Under the pieces are notes generated by a model. The model did no database searches. It had not been told where the DNA came from and was given only the letters and a program-made list of their open reading frames with translations. A stretch of DNA of 64,000 bases from NCBI RefSeq assembly GCF_000400465.1, contig NW_008806283.1:62001-126000 (forward strand). Direction: 5' to 3'. This DNA comes from Wallemia ichthyophaga EXF-994. Lineage: Eukaryota > Basidiomycota > Wallemiomycetes > Wallemiales > Wallemiaceae. Of the stretch, positions 21,403 to 32,323 are shown piece by piece; position 1 is the first letter of the stretch, and each line of letters starts with the position of its first letter. The position numbers and the translations under genes were made by a program.

Positions 21403-24400
21403 TCATTCGTCCTCATTCCTATAACCGGCTCTACGCATAGCACCTAGAGTTCTCCTTGCGGACGAAAGGTCCTTCTCGAGCTTGAGTATCTCGACCTGCT
21501 GCTCCATCTCCCTGACTTTGAACTCATGCGTGGGTACACTAGCCCAATCGACGTGACCATCTGCGTCTTGTGCTTGCTTGGCTGAAATAGCCTTGACTTG
21601 GCGCACGAGAGCTTTGCACGCCTCAGTGACAGCCTTAGCGGCAATTTCGAGTCGTTCCTGCGTCTTGGACATGAAGTTCGCCTTGACGCGCGACGCAGCG
21701 ACGAGCTGTGCGGTAGCTGCTGCCACTTCATTTGACGCTACGATAAGCTGCTCGAGTGAGTGAGACCCATTCAACACTCCGTCTGCGGCTTCGATGAGAA
21801 GATTCGTCGCAAACGCTACAGCCTTGGCAGCTGAAATCAATCCCTCTGTCCATCTGTTGTTGCGTTTGTAGAATTGCTGCGCTGACATGGTAGATCCACG
21901 TCCTTGGGCTACTATTTCCTTCTGAGACTCTGTAGCAGCCTGGATGAGACGAGCAATCGCATTCGTTATCGCTAGCGACGCTTCGAGTATTGCATCGTGC
22001 ACATTCTTGTCTAGACCGGAGTACCTCGTCGTGGTTTCCGCATGCATCATCGATTGTATCCTCTCGGTCGCCGCTTGGATTGCGTTTGCTGCTGCTAACA
22101 TCTCTCGCTCAACTATATCTCCAATTTCACCACTAGCTTTGGATAACTCTGTGCGGCCTTTAGGAATGGCCATGTCGAGGATATCTGTGAGCTCGTTTAG
22201 CGCCTCGCGCGAATCTGAGTTTTTGCGCGCGACAACGAGCGCACGTTGTTCAGAAGGCACCAGAGCAAGACGGAATGACTGCACATCAAGGAAAGCCCTT
22301 GCGGCAACATCACCAACTTTCCTAGCACCCTTGATTAGTGCATCGGATGCTTCGTCATCCTTAGTCAGCCTAGTTACTCCCTTGGCATTGAGCAGTATCT
22401 CGCAAATAGTTTGAGACAGCTCATTGGCAATCTTGATTACGTCAACGTGCCCAGCTGTCTGCTTGGGTGCTATGAAAGATGTGAAAGTCACTGCAAATTC
22501 CGAAGCATCCGCTTGCGCTTTTTCAATCATTGATAGTGTATACTCTGGAGATGCATTCTGGTTTCCAGTCTGGATTGACGACTCAAGCTCGTAATTGACA
22601 TCATCAATTTTATGCACGCATGCTTGGAAGATACTGTCAATAATCTGCTTTAACTTCTTATCGTGATCAACAATAAGCAAATCAATTTGTGCATTCAGTG
22701 CTTGGTCTGATTCTCCCTGTGTTAATTGCATTTCACCGAGTTTGCCGATAGTGGAATCCATTCCTTCTTGAATGATGGCAATCTCCGCATCTTTCTCTTC
22801 GCGCACACGCTCCGCTTCACCATTCGCCACGTCAATCTTATGAAGGAGCTCATCGATTTGTATTTGCTTTGAGTGGAGACTATCTTCCAACTCGTTCAAT
22901 TGTCGATTATATCTGCTGATCATGGAGGAGGTTTCAGTGGAGCGGTGGCGCGTTGCATCCTCTGCTCTCTCATTTGCAAAGTCAAGATCACGACGTAAAC
23001 GACTATGCTCATCTTTCTGACTTGATTTAAGTCTGTCAAGATCAAAGCGAGCTCTGTCGCGTTCACGTATCATGTCTGCTAGCTCGAGATTCTTTGCTTT
23101 GACATCACGTTCCATGCGTTCGTACTGTTTAGTGTTAGCGTGGTGCTTTGTATTGATAAGCGATGACAAACTCACCTTAGTGATTGCCTCCTGAGCAGAA
23201 TTAGCTTTGAGTTGCATTTGCTTAAATTTCCCAAGCATATCCAGGTGTTCAGTGCGTAGTTGAGAATACAATTTTGCCAGTGCCTCATACTTGTTTCTCC
23301 ACATGGTAATTTGATCCTGTAAACTCTTAATGAGCTCATCTTTGCCTATCATCTGTGCTCCAACATTGGCATTGATTGCAGCCAACTCCATTTCAAGGGC
23401 CTTGACACGCGAGTCATATTGCTGAAGCATCATCTGGTCCCTCTCAAACTGACCTCTCATCTCTAGTAGTTGACGCTCCATATCTGCAGCTGCACCCATG
23501 TGCTGCTGTGCCGCTTGCTGTTGTAAAAGCTGTTGTTTTGCCATTTCTTGTTGTTGTTGTTGGAGGAGTTGCTGTTCTTCAAACTCACGCTGCTGATTTT
23601 GCATCTGAAGTTGACGTTGAGCTTCCTGCGAGTCACGCTCAGATTGAAGCTTGGCCTGTTGATCTTCATACTCCTTGAGCATACGTGCTTGTTCAGCAAT
23701 ATCAACTGATGGGGTGTCTGGAGCAGTGGGTGGGGGAGCAGGTGACTTTTGCAAAGCTTTCCGCTCAGCCATCTCAGCATGACCTTCCGGATCCTGCCAT
23801 AAGTTTGGAGGCTCCTGGGGGAGTTGTTAGGTTGGGAAGGGTAAGACAGAGAAAGACGACCCACCTGACCAAGTTTAGGAACGTTGATTAAAGAGGTGAG
23901 GTATTTGAGGTTGGAGCATTCGTAGTAAAATTTACGCAATTGATGGTGTTGACCGTTGAAGCGCTGTACGAGAGGTTGAAGGATCTCATCAGCGTTTTCG
24001 ACACCTGTTGGAATGTGATTGAGTGGGAAGTTAACAGGTTGTTAATTAAAACTAACGTCTGTGCATTGCTCTAAGCATGGAAGTGATGAATCTGTAAATA
24101 CCATAACTCTCCTTAACGAGAGGAACAAGGGAAGAGATTCTGCACTCATTGTTTGAGATGCCACGGAGGTGCATAAAAACCAGACGCTGGAAAGAATCGA
24201 TACCGTCTTGAAGATTCATAAGATCGGCAACTGTCTCATATCTAAGTGGGTGAATGAGTGGGGTAAAGCGGGGTAAGAGAACGAAACAAACCCCTCATTA
24301 GGATCATCAACGCCTTTGAGAGTGATATACTCAGCGTATTCAAACAAACCATTGAATTCAGGGTGGTTTCTGTGAAAACGCAATTTGGACATGATGAATT

Positions 24401-24903
24401 GAACGTAAGCTTGAATTAGTGGAGCGTAACCAAGACCAAAGTTGCCAACAGTGCGTGAGCAAGTGTCTAGCCAGCCGATGTGCTGTTGAATTTCGCGTAA
24501 AGTCTGAGATGACGTCAGACGTGTGTACTGGGAAGGTATAACGAGAGTCCACACGCACAATTGGATGGCCTTCCTGTACGATTTTGTGCACAACGATAAG
24601 AGCTTTGTAAGTTTGAACTTCATCGCTCATAATCGGCTGTACACGTAAACCAGACCAAATGGATTGTGAGGAGTGATAATCCCAAGTGTAAACAATACAT
24701 TCTGCGATAAGAATGATGAGCTCATGATTGTAATCTAAATAATAAAACTAACTTCTAACGTGCTTCTGCTTTGGTGCAGTCTCATCAGTATTCGTTGCTT
24801 TCTTAATATTGAGAGCGAGTTCAGTTTCAGCTTTATCGCGATCAACGGGTCTTGATGGCTGGTGGAAGCTGTCGTGAAATCCCTGCTGCCTTAATCTCGA
24901 CAT
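21403..24903 (-). CDS. SLA2: endocytic adaptor Sla2/End4 (HIP1R family)
   Basis: Seven exons (minus): 24753-24903, 24559-24701, 24292-24503, 24057-24241, 23865-24004, 23176-23814, 21403-23124; 3192 nt, 1063 aa, phase exact. Residues 1-280 form the ANTH domain (ETAPKQKHVRKC, VYTWDYHSS, HKIVQEGHP, RNHPEFNGLFEYAEYI, DDPNEGYETV) that binds PIP2. A P-rich linker, a Gln-rich stretch and a long coiled coil (~300-720) follow. The C-terminus is the I/LWEQ THATCH actin-binding domain (AAKAVTEACKALVRQVKAIS). It couples clathrin coats to actin during endocytosis. The sixth intron (23125-23175, 51 nt, GTGAGT...AACAG) has no stop and keeps frame if retained. Divergent from the golgin gene, 31 bp between ATGs. 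Confidence 0.97.
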
Positions 24904-24934
24904 GGTGATGGTGGTTGGTGTCAGCCTAACAACC

Positions 24935-26278
24935 ATGAGTGATTTGGAAATTTCAAGACAAGAAAAGCTGGCGAGGGCCAGAAACCATTTGAAGAAGGCT
25001 CAGTCGAAGAAAAAGCACTCGAGTAGCGCTTCAAGAGACGTTTCTTCGTTATTCACTACAACTCCAACTGATCAGCCAAATTCTCCTTTATTCTCTCCTA
25101 CGCTTGATGAATCTGATAAGACGAGCGATTGGGATGCTTTGCAATCCTCGCTTCAGATTCAATCTGATAAGCAGCTTGACGTGGATCAGGCTGCGGATGA
25201 TTTTGATAAAGGTGATCAAGAGGGTGGATATGATGAGGCGAATGCGGTGGATGGAGTCGATGTAGTGAATTCGAGAGATGCAGGGGATGTGGTTGATACA
25301 GGTAATACAGCCGATACATTCGATACACTCGATAAAGCTGAGGAACCGCACGAGAAACGGGAGAATGCACAAGAATCACCCGAAATGCAACGGCAACAAC
25401 CGCCACTCACAGAAATTTCCTTAGAAGAGCTCAAACAGCAATTAAATGAAGCACACATTGATCATAGCGCGCAAATGAGCGAAAAGAAGAACACAATTGA
25501 TGCACTTGAAAAGACAATCATTGAACTGAAAAGCAACTCTGGAAATAGCGATGAAGTTAATAATTTAGAGAGGAAATTAGATTCAATACAGGCCCAATTA
25601 ATGTCGAACAAGCAATCACACCAAGAAACAAATTCAGCATTGCAACATAGTGAAAATGAGCGTAATCAGCAACGAGAGAATATTGATGCAATTGAGCAAA
25701 AGCTAAGTCATGCTTCGGAGCAGTTGTTGAGGAGTAAATTGGATAACAAGAGTGTTAGAGATGAGGTGGAGAGGGGTAATTCTGAGATTAAATCTTTGAA
25801 GGAGCAACTTAGCGAGCAGCTATCAACAATAAGTAATCTGCAAGAGATGGAAAAGGAGAAAGAGAGGCTATCCACCCTTTCTAGCAATTTGCAAGAGTCA
25901 AACGAATCTCTATCTCACCGTCTTTCACAGTTAGAGGAGGAGAATGCATCTCTAAAGCAAACTATAGAAAAGGACGCAGATAGAAAGAGTATCGAGAGTC
26001 TCGATAAGGGGGCATCAACAATACCATTGAATACTAATGGACACTTTGTCTCAGCAGCTGCACGCTCACTTATACCAAGCAGCGTGATGCATAAGCGTCG
26101 AGAATCGTTGCAGATGCTCAAGATACGTATGGATAGTCACATACAGCCAACACAAATGGACGCCGTCAATGAAGAGAGCCTGCCGCGCAACCAATTTATG
26201 ACCAACGACGACCCACTCTTCTTCTGTGCAGCTTGTGAGAATGAGAATGACGAGGGAGAAGGGTTGATTGTGTTGTAA
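24935..26278 (+). CDS. Golgi-matrix coiled-coil protein (golgin / GM130-like)
   Basis: A 447-aa frame from the ATG at 24935. An earlier in-frame ATG at 24902 would overlap the SLA2 start codon on the other strand and adds only 11 residues. The N-terminus (RQEKLARARNHLKKAQSKKK) resembles the basic amphipathic start of GM130-type golgins. A D/T-rich disordered segment follows, then coiled coil from about residue 175 to 365 (leucine heptads). The tail has RRESLQMLKIRM and ends with a hydrophobic C-terminus, GLIVL, similar in kind to the C-terminal ligand by which GM130 binds GRASP PDZ domains. Role in Golgi tethering is inferred; other coiled-coil families are possible. Confidence 0.55.
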   Translation: MSDLEISRQEKLARARNHLKKAQSKKKHSSSASRDVSSLFTTTPTDQPNSPLFSPTLDESDKTSDWDALQSSLQIQSDKQLDVDQAADDFDKGDQEGGYDEANAVDGVDVVNSRDAGDVVDTGNTADTFDTLDKAEEPHEKRENAQESPEMQRQQPPLTEISLEELKQQLNEAHIDHSAQMSEKKNTIDALEKTIIELKSNSGNSDEVNNLERKLDSIQAQLMSNKQSHQETNSALQHSENERNQQRENIDAIEQKLSHASEQLLRSKLDNKSVRDEVERGNSEIKSLKEQLSEQLSTISNLQEMEKEKERLSTLSSNLQESNESLSHRLSQLEEENASLKQTIEKDADRKSIESLDKGASTIPLNTNGHFVSAAARSLIPSSVMHKRRESLQMLKIRMDSHIQPTQMDAVNEESLPRNQFMTNDDPLFFCAACENENDEGEGLIVL

Positions 26279-26526
26279 TGAGAATGAATTTGTTTGATAA
26301 GTGAGAATTAACAAGTGAGAATATGAGACATTAGATAGTGCCAGACATTATGGTAACAGACACATCAAACATACCAAACACTCTTGACATATAAATGGTT
26401 ATAGATTGTTTAATAGTATGACTGAAATGATCTCAGATACGATCGATATAAGAAGAGAGATAAGACAATTTAGATTTAATTATAAAGAATTCGTTTATCG
26501 GTTATAGATTTGAGTCATGGAAAATT

Positions 26527-27360
26527 TTAGGCTTGTTCACCTTGAGCTGGTTCATCTTCTTGCTTAACATCAGATTTCTCTTCTGGCTTTGAATCAGATT
26601 CTTGCATGTCCGAAGTCCATAAAGTGAGGTTATCACGTAAGAGTTGCATAATCAATGTGCTGTCTTTGTAGCTTTCCTCGGAGAGAGTGTCTAATTCAGC
26701 GATAGCGTCATCGAAGGCTTGCTTAGCGAGGTGACAAGCGCGGTCAGGAGAGTTAAGAATTTCATAGTAAAAGACTGAGAAGTTAAGAGCCAAGCCAAGT
26801 CTGATAGGGTGAGTTGGAGGAAGTTCAGTGACAGCGACGTCGGAAGCAGACTTGTAAGCCTCCAAAGAAGCTTCAGCTGATCCCTTTCTACGATCACCGG
26901 TAGCGAATTCAGCGAGGTAACGGTGGTAGTCACCCTTCATCTTGTGGTAGAAGACCTTTGATTCACCGGACGCAGCAGAAGGAATGAGGTGGCCATCGAG
27001 AACGTCGAGAATGTCTTCACATATCTTAGCCAATTCAAGCTCAATCTTCTCTCTGTAAGACTTAATCATGTGAACTTGAGAATCGTTGCCCTTAGACTCC
27101 TCCTTTTGCTCAATAGAGGATACGATTCTCCAAGAAGCTCTACGAGCACCGATGACGTTCTTGTAAGCGACAGAGAGCAAGTTACGTTCTTCAACGGTGA
27201 GTTCTTGATCAGAGGAGGCCACCTTCTTCATAGATTCGACCATTTCTGGGTGGATTGTGAGCTGAGAGTGAGACACGTGAAGCACCCACACACCTTCATA
27301 ACGCTCAGCTTGCTCAGCGAGTTTAGCGAGGTAAACGTGGTCTTCACGGGTTTCAGTCAT
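26527..27360 (-). CDS. 14-3-3 protein
   Basis: Exons (minus) 27294-27360 and 26527-27245 (786 nt, 261 aa). The 48-nt intron (GTGTGT...CACCCAG) splits Glu in [14 protein letters not shown]. It contains no stop and is a multiple of three, so an unspliced read adds 16 residues inside helix 2. All nine helices are recognisable: [66 protein letters not shown], and [16 protein letters not shown]. The K/R/R/Y phosphopeptide-binding residues are present. The acidic Glu/Lys tail is fungal-typical. It binds phosphorylated clients in signalling, cell cycle and metabolism. Confidence 0.98.
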   Translation of the reverse strand: MTETREDHVYLAKLAEQAERYEGVWVLHVSHSQLTIHPEMVESMKKVASSDQELTVEERNLLSVAYKNVIGARRASWRIVSSIEQKEESKGNDSQVHMIKSYREKIELELAKICEDILDVLDGHLIPSAASGESKVFYHKMKGDYHRYLAEFATGDRRKGSAEASLEAYKSASDVAVTELPPTHPIRLGLALNFSVFYYEILNSPDRACHLAKQAFDDAIAELDTLSEESYKDSTLIMQLLRDNLTLWTSDMQESDSKPEEKSDVKQEDEPAQGEQA

Positions 27361-27996
27361 TTCTACGGGTATTGTTAGGATTTTTGTATTTTTAGTGCGA
27401 GTGCGTGTGCGTTGGGTGCAAGTGAGGTGAAGGAAATTCCAGACTTTGACGTTTCATAAAGGAGAAATTTTTAAAGAAATTCAAGAGAGTGGCAGTGGGA
27501 GCGTGGTGGCTGTGTGTTGCAGGCAGCCCAGTATCACCACCAAGCTCCCCCACTCCCGCTCACCCACTCTTAAGCCACGTCACCGAAAAACCGCAGTGAC
27601 GCGTGGATGTATGAATACACCACGCAGCCACCCAATCTCGCACTCCCGCCAACGCCCACGCTTCGCCTCACCCACCTTGTTGTCTGTGTTAGATGGTATT
27701 CTGCGTAGGCTTCGAATAATCGATCCATTTCATCAAAGCGTAAAAAAAATTACAAAGTAAAAATCCTATTGTAGGTTATTGTGAGATGTGGAGGGGTCTG
27801 GGAGGCATGTTAGCCACTCTGCGCTTGTTACACATTTATACACGTTATCAGTGGTGCTAGCGGGTGGCCACGGCGTAAAGGGGTGTGCAGAGCGGGGAGT
27901 GTAATAAATGAATAAATATACTTGTAAAAATGGATTGTATATCAAAATAATTATATCTGCCAAATTGAGCGGCTTAAACAGCGTATATCAGCGTAT
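27361..27996. other. intergenic region, divergent promoters
   Basis: About 640 bp between the 14-3-3 start (minus) and an unknown gene (plus). It has alternating C-rich and A/T stretches. No recognisable RNA gene or protein frame was found; the 104-codon frame at 27446-27760 has no domain features and is probably chance. Confidence 0.5.
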
Positions 27997-28943
27997 ATGA
28001 CACGAACCAGGAAAATAGACGGCGTTCGTAGTCTGCTGAGCCATCCAGCTTTGCAGTGTGCACCGAAGTCTAGACCTGTTTATCAGCTTAACCAGCTTAA
28101 TCGGGTCAACAACCCCTACTGTTAGTAGTGTTCTAATTCAAAAACCACGCTAAAAACACTCCAGTATCGATGCTAGCTACACCACTGCGCTGGTGTGCTG
28201 TATCCAAGTACAAATACCCCAGTGCGCTACTCCTGCGCTTCAGAGTGGTCCAAGGTGTGCTACAGCTGCGAGACAAGGCGTCCACCAACAATTCAAACTC
28301 ACTCGGTAAAGGAATGAGTGTGCTTTGTCGGCGCAGTGCACTCGAGTGTATGCTAAATGACAAGCTCTGGATGAGGTTATCGCGAAATGCGAGTGTACCT
28401 AGCCATTTCGTACACGCAGTACAATCGCAGCTGGTGGATGGAGTGGTGGCTGAGTTAGATGGCATTCTGCGTAAGCTGCGCAGTAATTGTGTTGAGCCGG
28501 ATCAATCGTTTCAATCGGATCACCCAGCGTGGTTAATGCAGCGTCAGACAATCGCTACAACAAACACAACTTTATTCGTCGGTTTCTATATCACTCTGGC
28601 ATCAACACCAACACACACAGTCCCATTCAGCCGCCTCACTCAAGGAACATACAGCTCACCGATCTACACGTTCAGCGACAAATACGCAGACAAATACCAG
28701 CTAAACGCGATTCGTTATCGTCTGAGCAAATTAGAAGAGCAGCTGCGACGCCGGGGATGCAACACTGGCCAAAACACCTCCGACACGTTTGCATTTGGGT
28801 TCGGCAGAGTGAGTGATGCACACCTGTCCATCGATCTCACCCCTCTCGCCGTGGCGCTGTGGAGATGTAGAATGTGGCATGAGGATGAGCTGGTTTTAGA
28901 GGGTTTTGGGTTGAATAGTGGGGATATTAGGGTGATACGGTAG
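27997..28943 (+). CDS. hypothetical protein, possibly mitochondrial (300 aa)
   Basis: Exons 27997-28120 and 28165-28943 (903 nt) joined over a 44-nt intron (GTTAGT...CTCCAG). The first exon adds 43 residues (MTRTRKIDGVRSLLSHPALQ...), basic and free of acidic stretches, as in a mitochondrial targeting sequence. Without it, translation would start at 28170. I recognise no domain. The middle has a predicted amphipathic helix (LVDGVVAELDGILRKLRSN), then PAWLMQRQT, an alternating hydrophobic strand region (TLFVGFYITLAS), YADKYQLNAIRYRLSKLEEQ, and a basic cysteine patch. The exact phase and the arginine-rich N-terminus support the spliced model. No function is assigned. Confidence 0.6.
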
Positions 28944-29039
28944 ATTATCAATCAGCATATCAATCAGCACTATCATCATATCATCATCATATCATCAATA
29001 ATACAGTGAGCAGTGAGTGAATCTTCACAACTGTCTCGT

Positions 29040-29797
29040 TTAACTATACGAACTGTACGGCGGTGGATTCTCTTGTCCCTGCTGCCTCTCCTCGTTAGCG
29101 TCCGCATCAGCACCTCTAGCGGCCATAGCAGCGTGCACGCTATCGTCGTGTACCTGATACGAGTAATCTGGGGTAGGATTGCTGCTGTGATTAGACTCGC
29201 TTTCGTATTTAGGCAGGGGTTCATTCTGGGGTGCGTTTGAGTAAGCACCCAGACGCTCTCTGGCTTCTTCAACCCCCTGGTAGAATTCGAAGGTGGATCC
29301 CTGGCTGAACCAGACTTTGAGGTCAGCGCCCTGGTTGAAGCCGTTGGAGTAGGTGTGTTGGTTGTAGTCGTTGTCGTTGTTGTCGTTGTCATTCTCACCA
29401 CCCCGATCACCCCGATCACCCCGATCGTCAATACCGCTGCCACTCCCACCAGGCAGAATAGTAGCCTCCCAACGATTCGCGCCGAGGAGTGGCTGGGCGA
29501 GGTAGCCATCAGCGACGTACTGGAGGAGCACACTGAGGCTGCGAATGGATTCGTGGGCGGGTGAGAGAAATACTATACGCTTGTTGGTAAGGAAGATGCT
29601 GCCGTGTGCATCATAAACGCGTCCAGGAGCACTGAGGCTGATGCGCAACTGGACGTCGTCGTAGCTGAGTATTATCTTCTCCTCTGTGTGCAGAGTGAGA
29701 TTGTGACAGTGAGCCAGAATCGAACACCCAACCTACCGGGGAATTCAACGGGTCTTGTGCCGTCTTGATTGGTCATTGAGTTGTTGATTGCAGCCAT
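29040..29797 (-). CDS. WBP2-like GRAM-domain protein with PPPY motif
   Basis: Exons (minus) 29737-29797 and 29040-29683 (705 nt, 234 aa); intron 53 nt (GTAGGT...CACACAG). The N-terminus EKIILSYDDVQLRISL leads into the GRAM/PH-like core (HGSIFLTNKRIVFLS, QYVADGYLAQPLLGANRWEA, DLKVWFSQGSTFEFYQGVEE). This is the pattern of WW-domain-binding protein 2. A D/G/N repeat insert (GDRGDRGG...NDNDNN) splits the core. The C-terminus ends NPPPYSSYS, a PPxY ligand for WW domains such as those of Rsp5. Likely a membrane-associated adaptor; function is by family. Confidence 0.88.
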
Positions 29798-29927
29798 TGT
29801 TGTGGTGGTGGTTAGGGAGTAAGGGGATTAATCAATAATATCAATAATATCAATAATAAAATATAAATGGCTATCCTTGTGTGCATATTCACTCATTCTC
29901 ACTTCCTGCTTCCCACTCCCACCACCC

Positions 29928-30382
29928 ATGTCCAGATTCATCAGAGGCTCTCTCAGTGGTTTCGCTGTTGCTGCCGCAGCCAGCTACAGCTTTAGTAGTG
30001 CTATTGGTGCACGCACTGACTCTATTTCTGCCGAGTGAGTTGCGTCTTCACTCCTCGCACTTCCCACTAAGCCACCAAAAGACTCGCGGAAATACGCGAT
30101 TTCTATGGCACACACGCACCCCAACCTGACTCTCCCTCTCACAAGAAAGCCTACGTCAAATCCCCAGATGCATCTCTCGCTGAGCTCATCGCGACCAAGT
30201 GGAACGACCACATCCTCTCCCTAGTAGCCAGTGCCAGGAGGTTCGACTACTATGAGGCGGGTGACACGATGCTCAACTGGGCTGTCCAGAGTATCCGCGG
30301 TGGTAGTCCTAGCCAGGTAGACAAGGTAGACAGCACACTCAACACACCCACACACACCAGTACACCGCAGAAACTTGTATAA
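29928..30382 (+). CDS. Mic12/QIL1-like MICOS subunit (135 aa)
   Basis: Exons 29928-30034 and 30082-30382 (408 nt) flank a 47-nt intron with a CACTAAG branch and CAAAAG acceptor. An N-terminal hydrophobic helix (SLSGFAVAAAASYSFSSAIG) follows MSRFIRG. The C-terminal half has LIATKWNDHILSLVASARR, aligning in pattern with the W-N-x-x-I-x-x-x-V motif near the end of yeast Mic12 (Aim5). This would be an inner-membrane protein at crista junctions. The family is short and poorly conserved, so I hold this as likely rather than sure. Divergent from the WBP2-like gene, 130 bp between ATGs; the stop lies 34 bp from the ADE2 stop (convergent). Confidence 0.6.
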
Positions 30383-30415
30383 CAAACCCAGCGCATGCAT
30401 CCCTAGCTCTATAAT

Positions 30416-32224
30416 TCACAGCCCTCTGTACTCCTCCCAGCCAACCTTCTCCATTTTATCCACCTTAGCGTAGACCTCCTCTTCCAGGCGGTGCTTATAC
30501 GTGTCGAGAGCATCCAACAAGCGTGGCATGCCCGCTGCAACGATCCTCACCGCGAGAAGACCAGCGTTAACACCCCCGTTAATAGCAACGGTAGCGACGG
30601 GGATTCCGCGTGGCATCTGCACGATAGAATGAAGGCTATCGACGCCATCTAGCGAGCTGCCTTTAACGGGTACGCCAATCACTGGGAGTGGGGTCATAGC
30701 TGCGATCATACCCGGTAAGTGTGCAGCTCCACCGGCGCCAGCTACTATGCAGCGCACGCCACGCGCGCGCGCACTGTGTGCGAATTGTGCCATGCGCTGT
30801 GGTGTGCGGTGTGCAGAAACCACTGTTAACTCATACTCCACGCCAAGCTCACCCAACATGGCTCCCGCCCCGCTCATCACCTTGAGATCCGAGTCACTTC
30901 CCATCACTACGCTTACGAGTGGGTGCGATGGGTTAGTGCGTGTGGTGGTCTTGTCGGTTTCAACTTGTTTGATGGACGGTGGGAGGAGTGTGGAGATGTG
31001 CGCGAGTGCGCTGGACACCACGCCCGAGCTGGATGACTTACTTGGCAACAGTGCCGTGAGTGTGTCCACATGGTCATGCACACTCGCTGCACTTTCCCCT
31101 ACTACCGTGACGTGTCCCATCTTGCGTCCCTTCCTACACCCCGCCTTGCCGTATAAATGGACATGAGCTCCCGGCAGAGTGAGCGCTTTACGAGCGAGCT
31201 TCATTACTCCCTCTTCCGTCCCATCGTCCCTGCCGAGGAGGTTAACCATAGCAGCGTACGGCACGACCATCTGCGTATCGCCGAGCGGGAGGTCGAGAAT
31301 AGCGCGGAGATGGTTATCGTACTGGGAGGTAGCACAAGCCTCGATAGTATAATGACCCGAGTTATGTGGCCTTGGAGCTATCTCATTGAGCAGTATCTGT
31401 CCATCAGCGAGAAGGAACATCTCCACACCGAAAACACCCGCACCTACGAAAGTGCTGATAGCGTTGGTGGCCACGTCGCGCGCGCGCGACTGCACACTCG
31501 CATCAGACGCAAGGAGAGGTGCATACACAACACTGCAAACGCTGTCCTCGTGCACCGTCTCAACGGCGGGATACGCCACTACTTGTCCACCAACTGAACG
31601 GACGACCATCACTGCGATCTCGGCAGTGAACGGGGCAAGTTCTTCCACATACAGCCCTCCCTTGCCGGCTGTCTGCGCGAGCGTGCTGACGGCTGTCTGT
31701 GCCTCTTGAGCACTCTTGACGAGGTAGTTGCCTTTACCGTCGTAAGCCTGTTTGCGGGCCTTGAGCATGACGGGGAAACCGCTAAGGTGGTTTGAGACGG
31801 CGGAGAGGAGCGCGTCAGCGGATTGCTCCTCCAGCGGTACGCTCCTCGCTACGGGGATGCGGTGGTGCATCAAGTGCTCCTTCTGCGTGTACTTGTCCTG
31901 GATTGTGCGGATGGTGGATGGTGATGGAGAGACTTGCACGCGCCCGCCCATATCACGCTCTACCTCCTCAAGCACGTCCACGTTAACGTGCTCGATCTCG
32001 ACTGTGAGGATATCTACGCGCCCAGCAAGCTCTTTGATAGCAGCTGGGTCGTTGAATGAGCCTAAGACGTGGCCTCCCTGCCTATTGGATACCTGCTTGG
32101 CCGGTGACTGCGTATCCCCCTCCAACACCACTATATCCAGATTCATCAACTGCCCCGCTTGGATGAGCATTCGGCCGAGCTGTCCCCCGCCGAGGATCCC
32201 TATTTTGCGTGTATCGATTGACAT
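30416..32224 (-). CDS. ADE2: phosphoribosylaminoimidazole carboxylase
   Basis: Intron-less 602-aa frame, ATG at 32224. The N-terminal PurK-like ATP-grasp half carries KIGILGGGQLGRMLIQAG, the YDGKGNYLVKS loop and NEIAPRPHNSGHYTIEA. The C-terminal PurE half shows VMGSDSDLKVM, VVSAHRTPQRM, AGAGGAAHLPGMIAA and NGGVNAGLLAVRIV. Both active sites look complete. It converts AIR to CAIR in purine biosynthesis; loss in yeasts gives red colonies. The fused PurK-PurE order is the usual fungal form. Divergent from SRP14, 99 bp between ATGs. Confidence 0.98.
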   Translation of the reverse strand: MSIDTRKIGILGGGQLGRMLIQAGQLMNLDIVVLEGDTQSPAKQVSNRQGGHVLGSFNDPAAIKELAGRVDILTVEIEHVNVDVLEEVERDMGGRVQVSPSPSTIRTIQDKYTQKEHLMHHRIPVARSVPLEEQSADALLSAVSNHLSGFPVMLKARKQAYDGKGNYLVKSAQEAQTAVSTLAQTAGKGGLYVEELAPFTAEIAVMVVRSVGGQVVAYPAVETVHEDSVCSVVYAPLLASDASVQSRARDVATNAISTFVGAGVFGVEMFLLADGQILLNEIAPRPHNSGHYTIEACATSQYDNHLRAILDLPLGDTQMVVPYAAMVNLLGRDDGTEEGVMKLARKALTLPGAHVHLYGKAGCRKGRKMGHVTVVGESAASVHDHVDTLTALLPSKSSSSGVVSSALAHISTLLPPSIKQVETDKTTTRTNPSHPLVSVVMGSDSDLKVMSGAGAMLGELGVEYELTVVSAHRTPQRMAQFAHSARARGVRCIVAGAGGAAHLPGMIAAMTPLPVIGVPVKGSSLDGVDSLHSIVQMPRGIPVATVAINGGVNAGLLAVRIVAAGMPRLLDALDTYKHRLEEEVYAKVDKMEKVGWEEYRGL

Positions 32225-32323
32225 TATTTAATTTTATTTTAAATCGATCTTGGTGGTTAGATGGAGAGATACGAGATGGCCATCTCCCTTGCTTCCCGAC
32301 GACGACGACGATAATTTATTTAA

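Noticed and set aside
28133..28465. Antisense frame opposite the hypothetical protein at 28.2-28.9 kb
   Set aside because: The plus-strand model has exact phase and an upstream exon; the antisense frame has no such support.
29700..29740. tRNA-like T-arm (GTTCGATTC) on the minus strand
   Set aside because: It lies inside the intron of the WBP2-like gene, its supposed stem bases do not pair, and there are no matching acceptor or anticodon arms.
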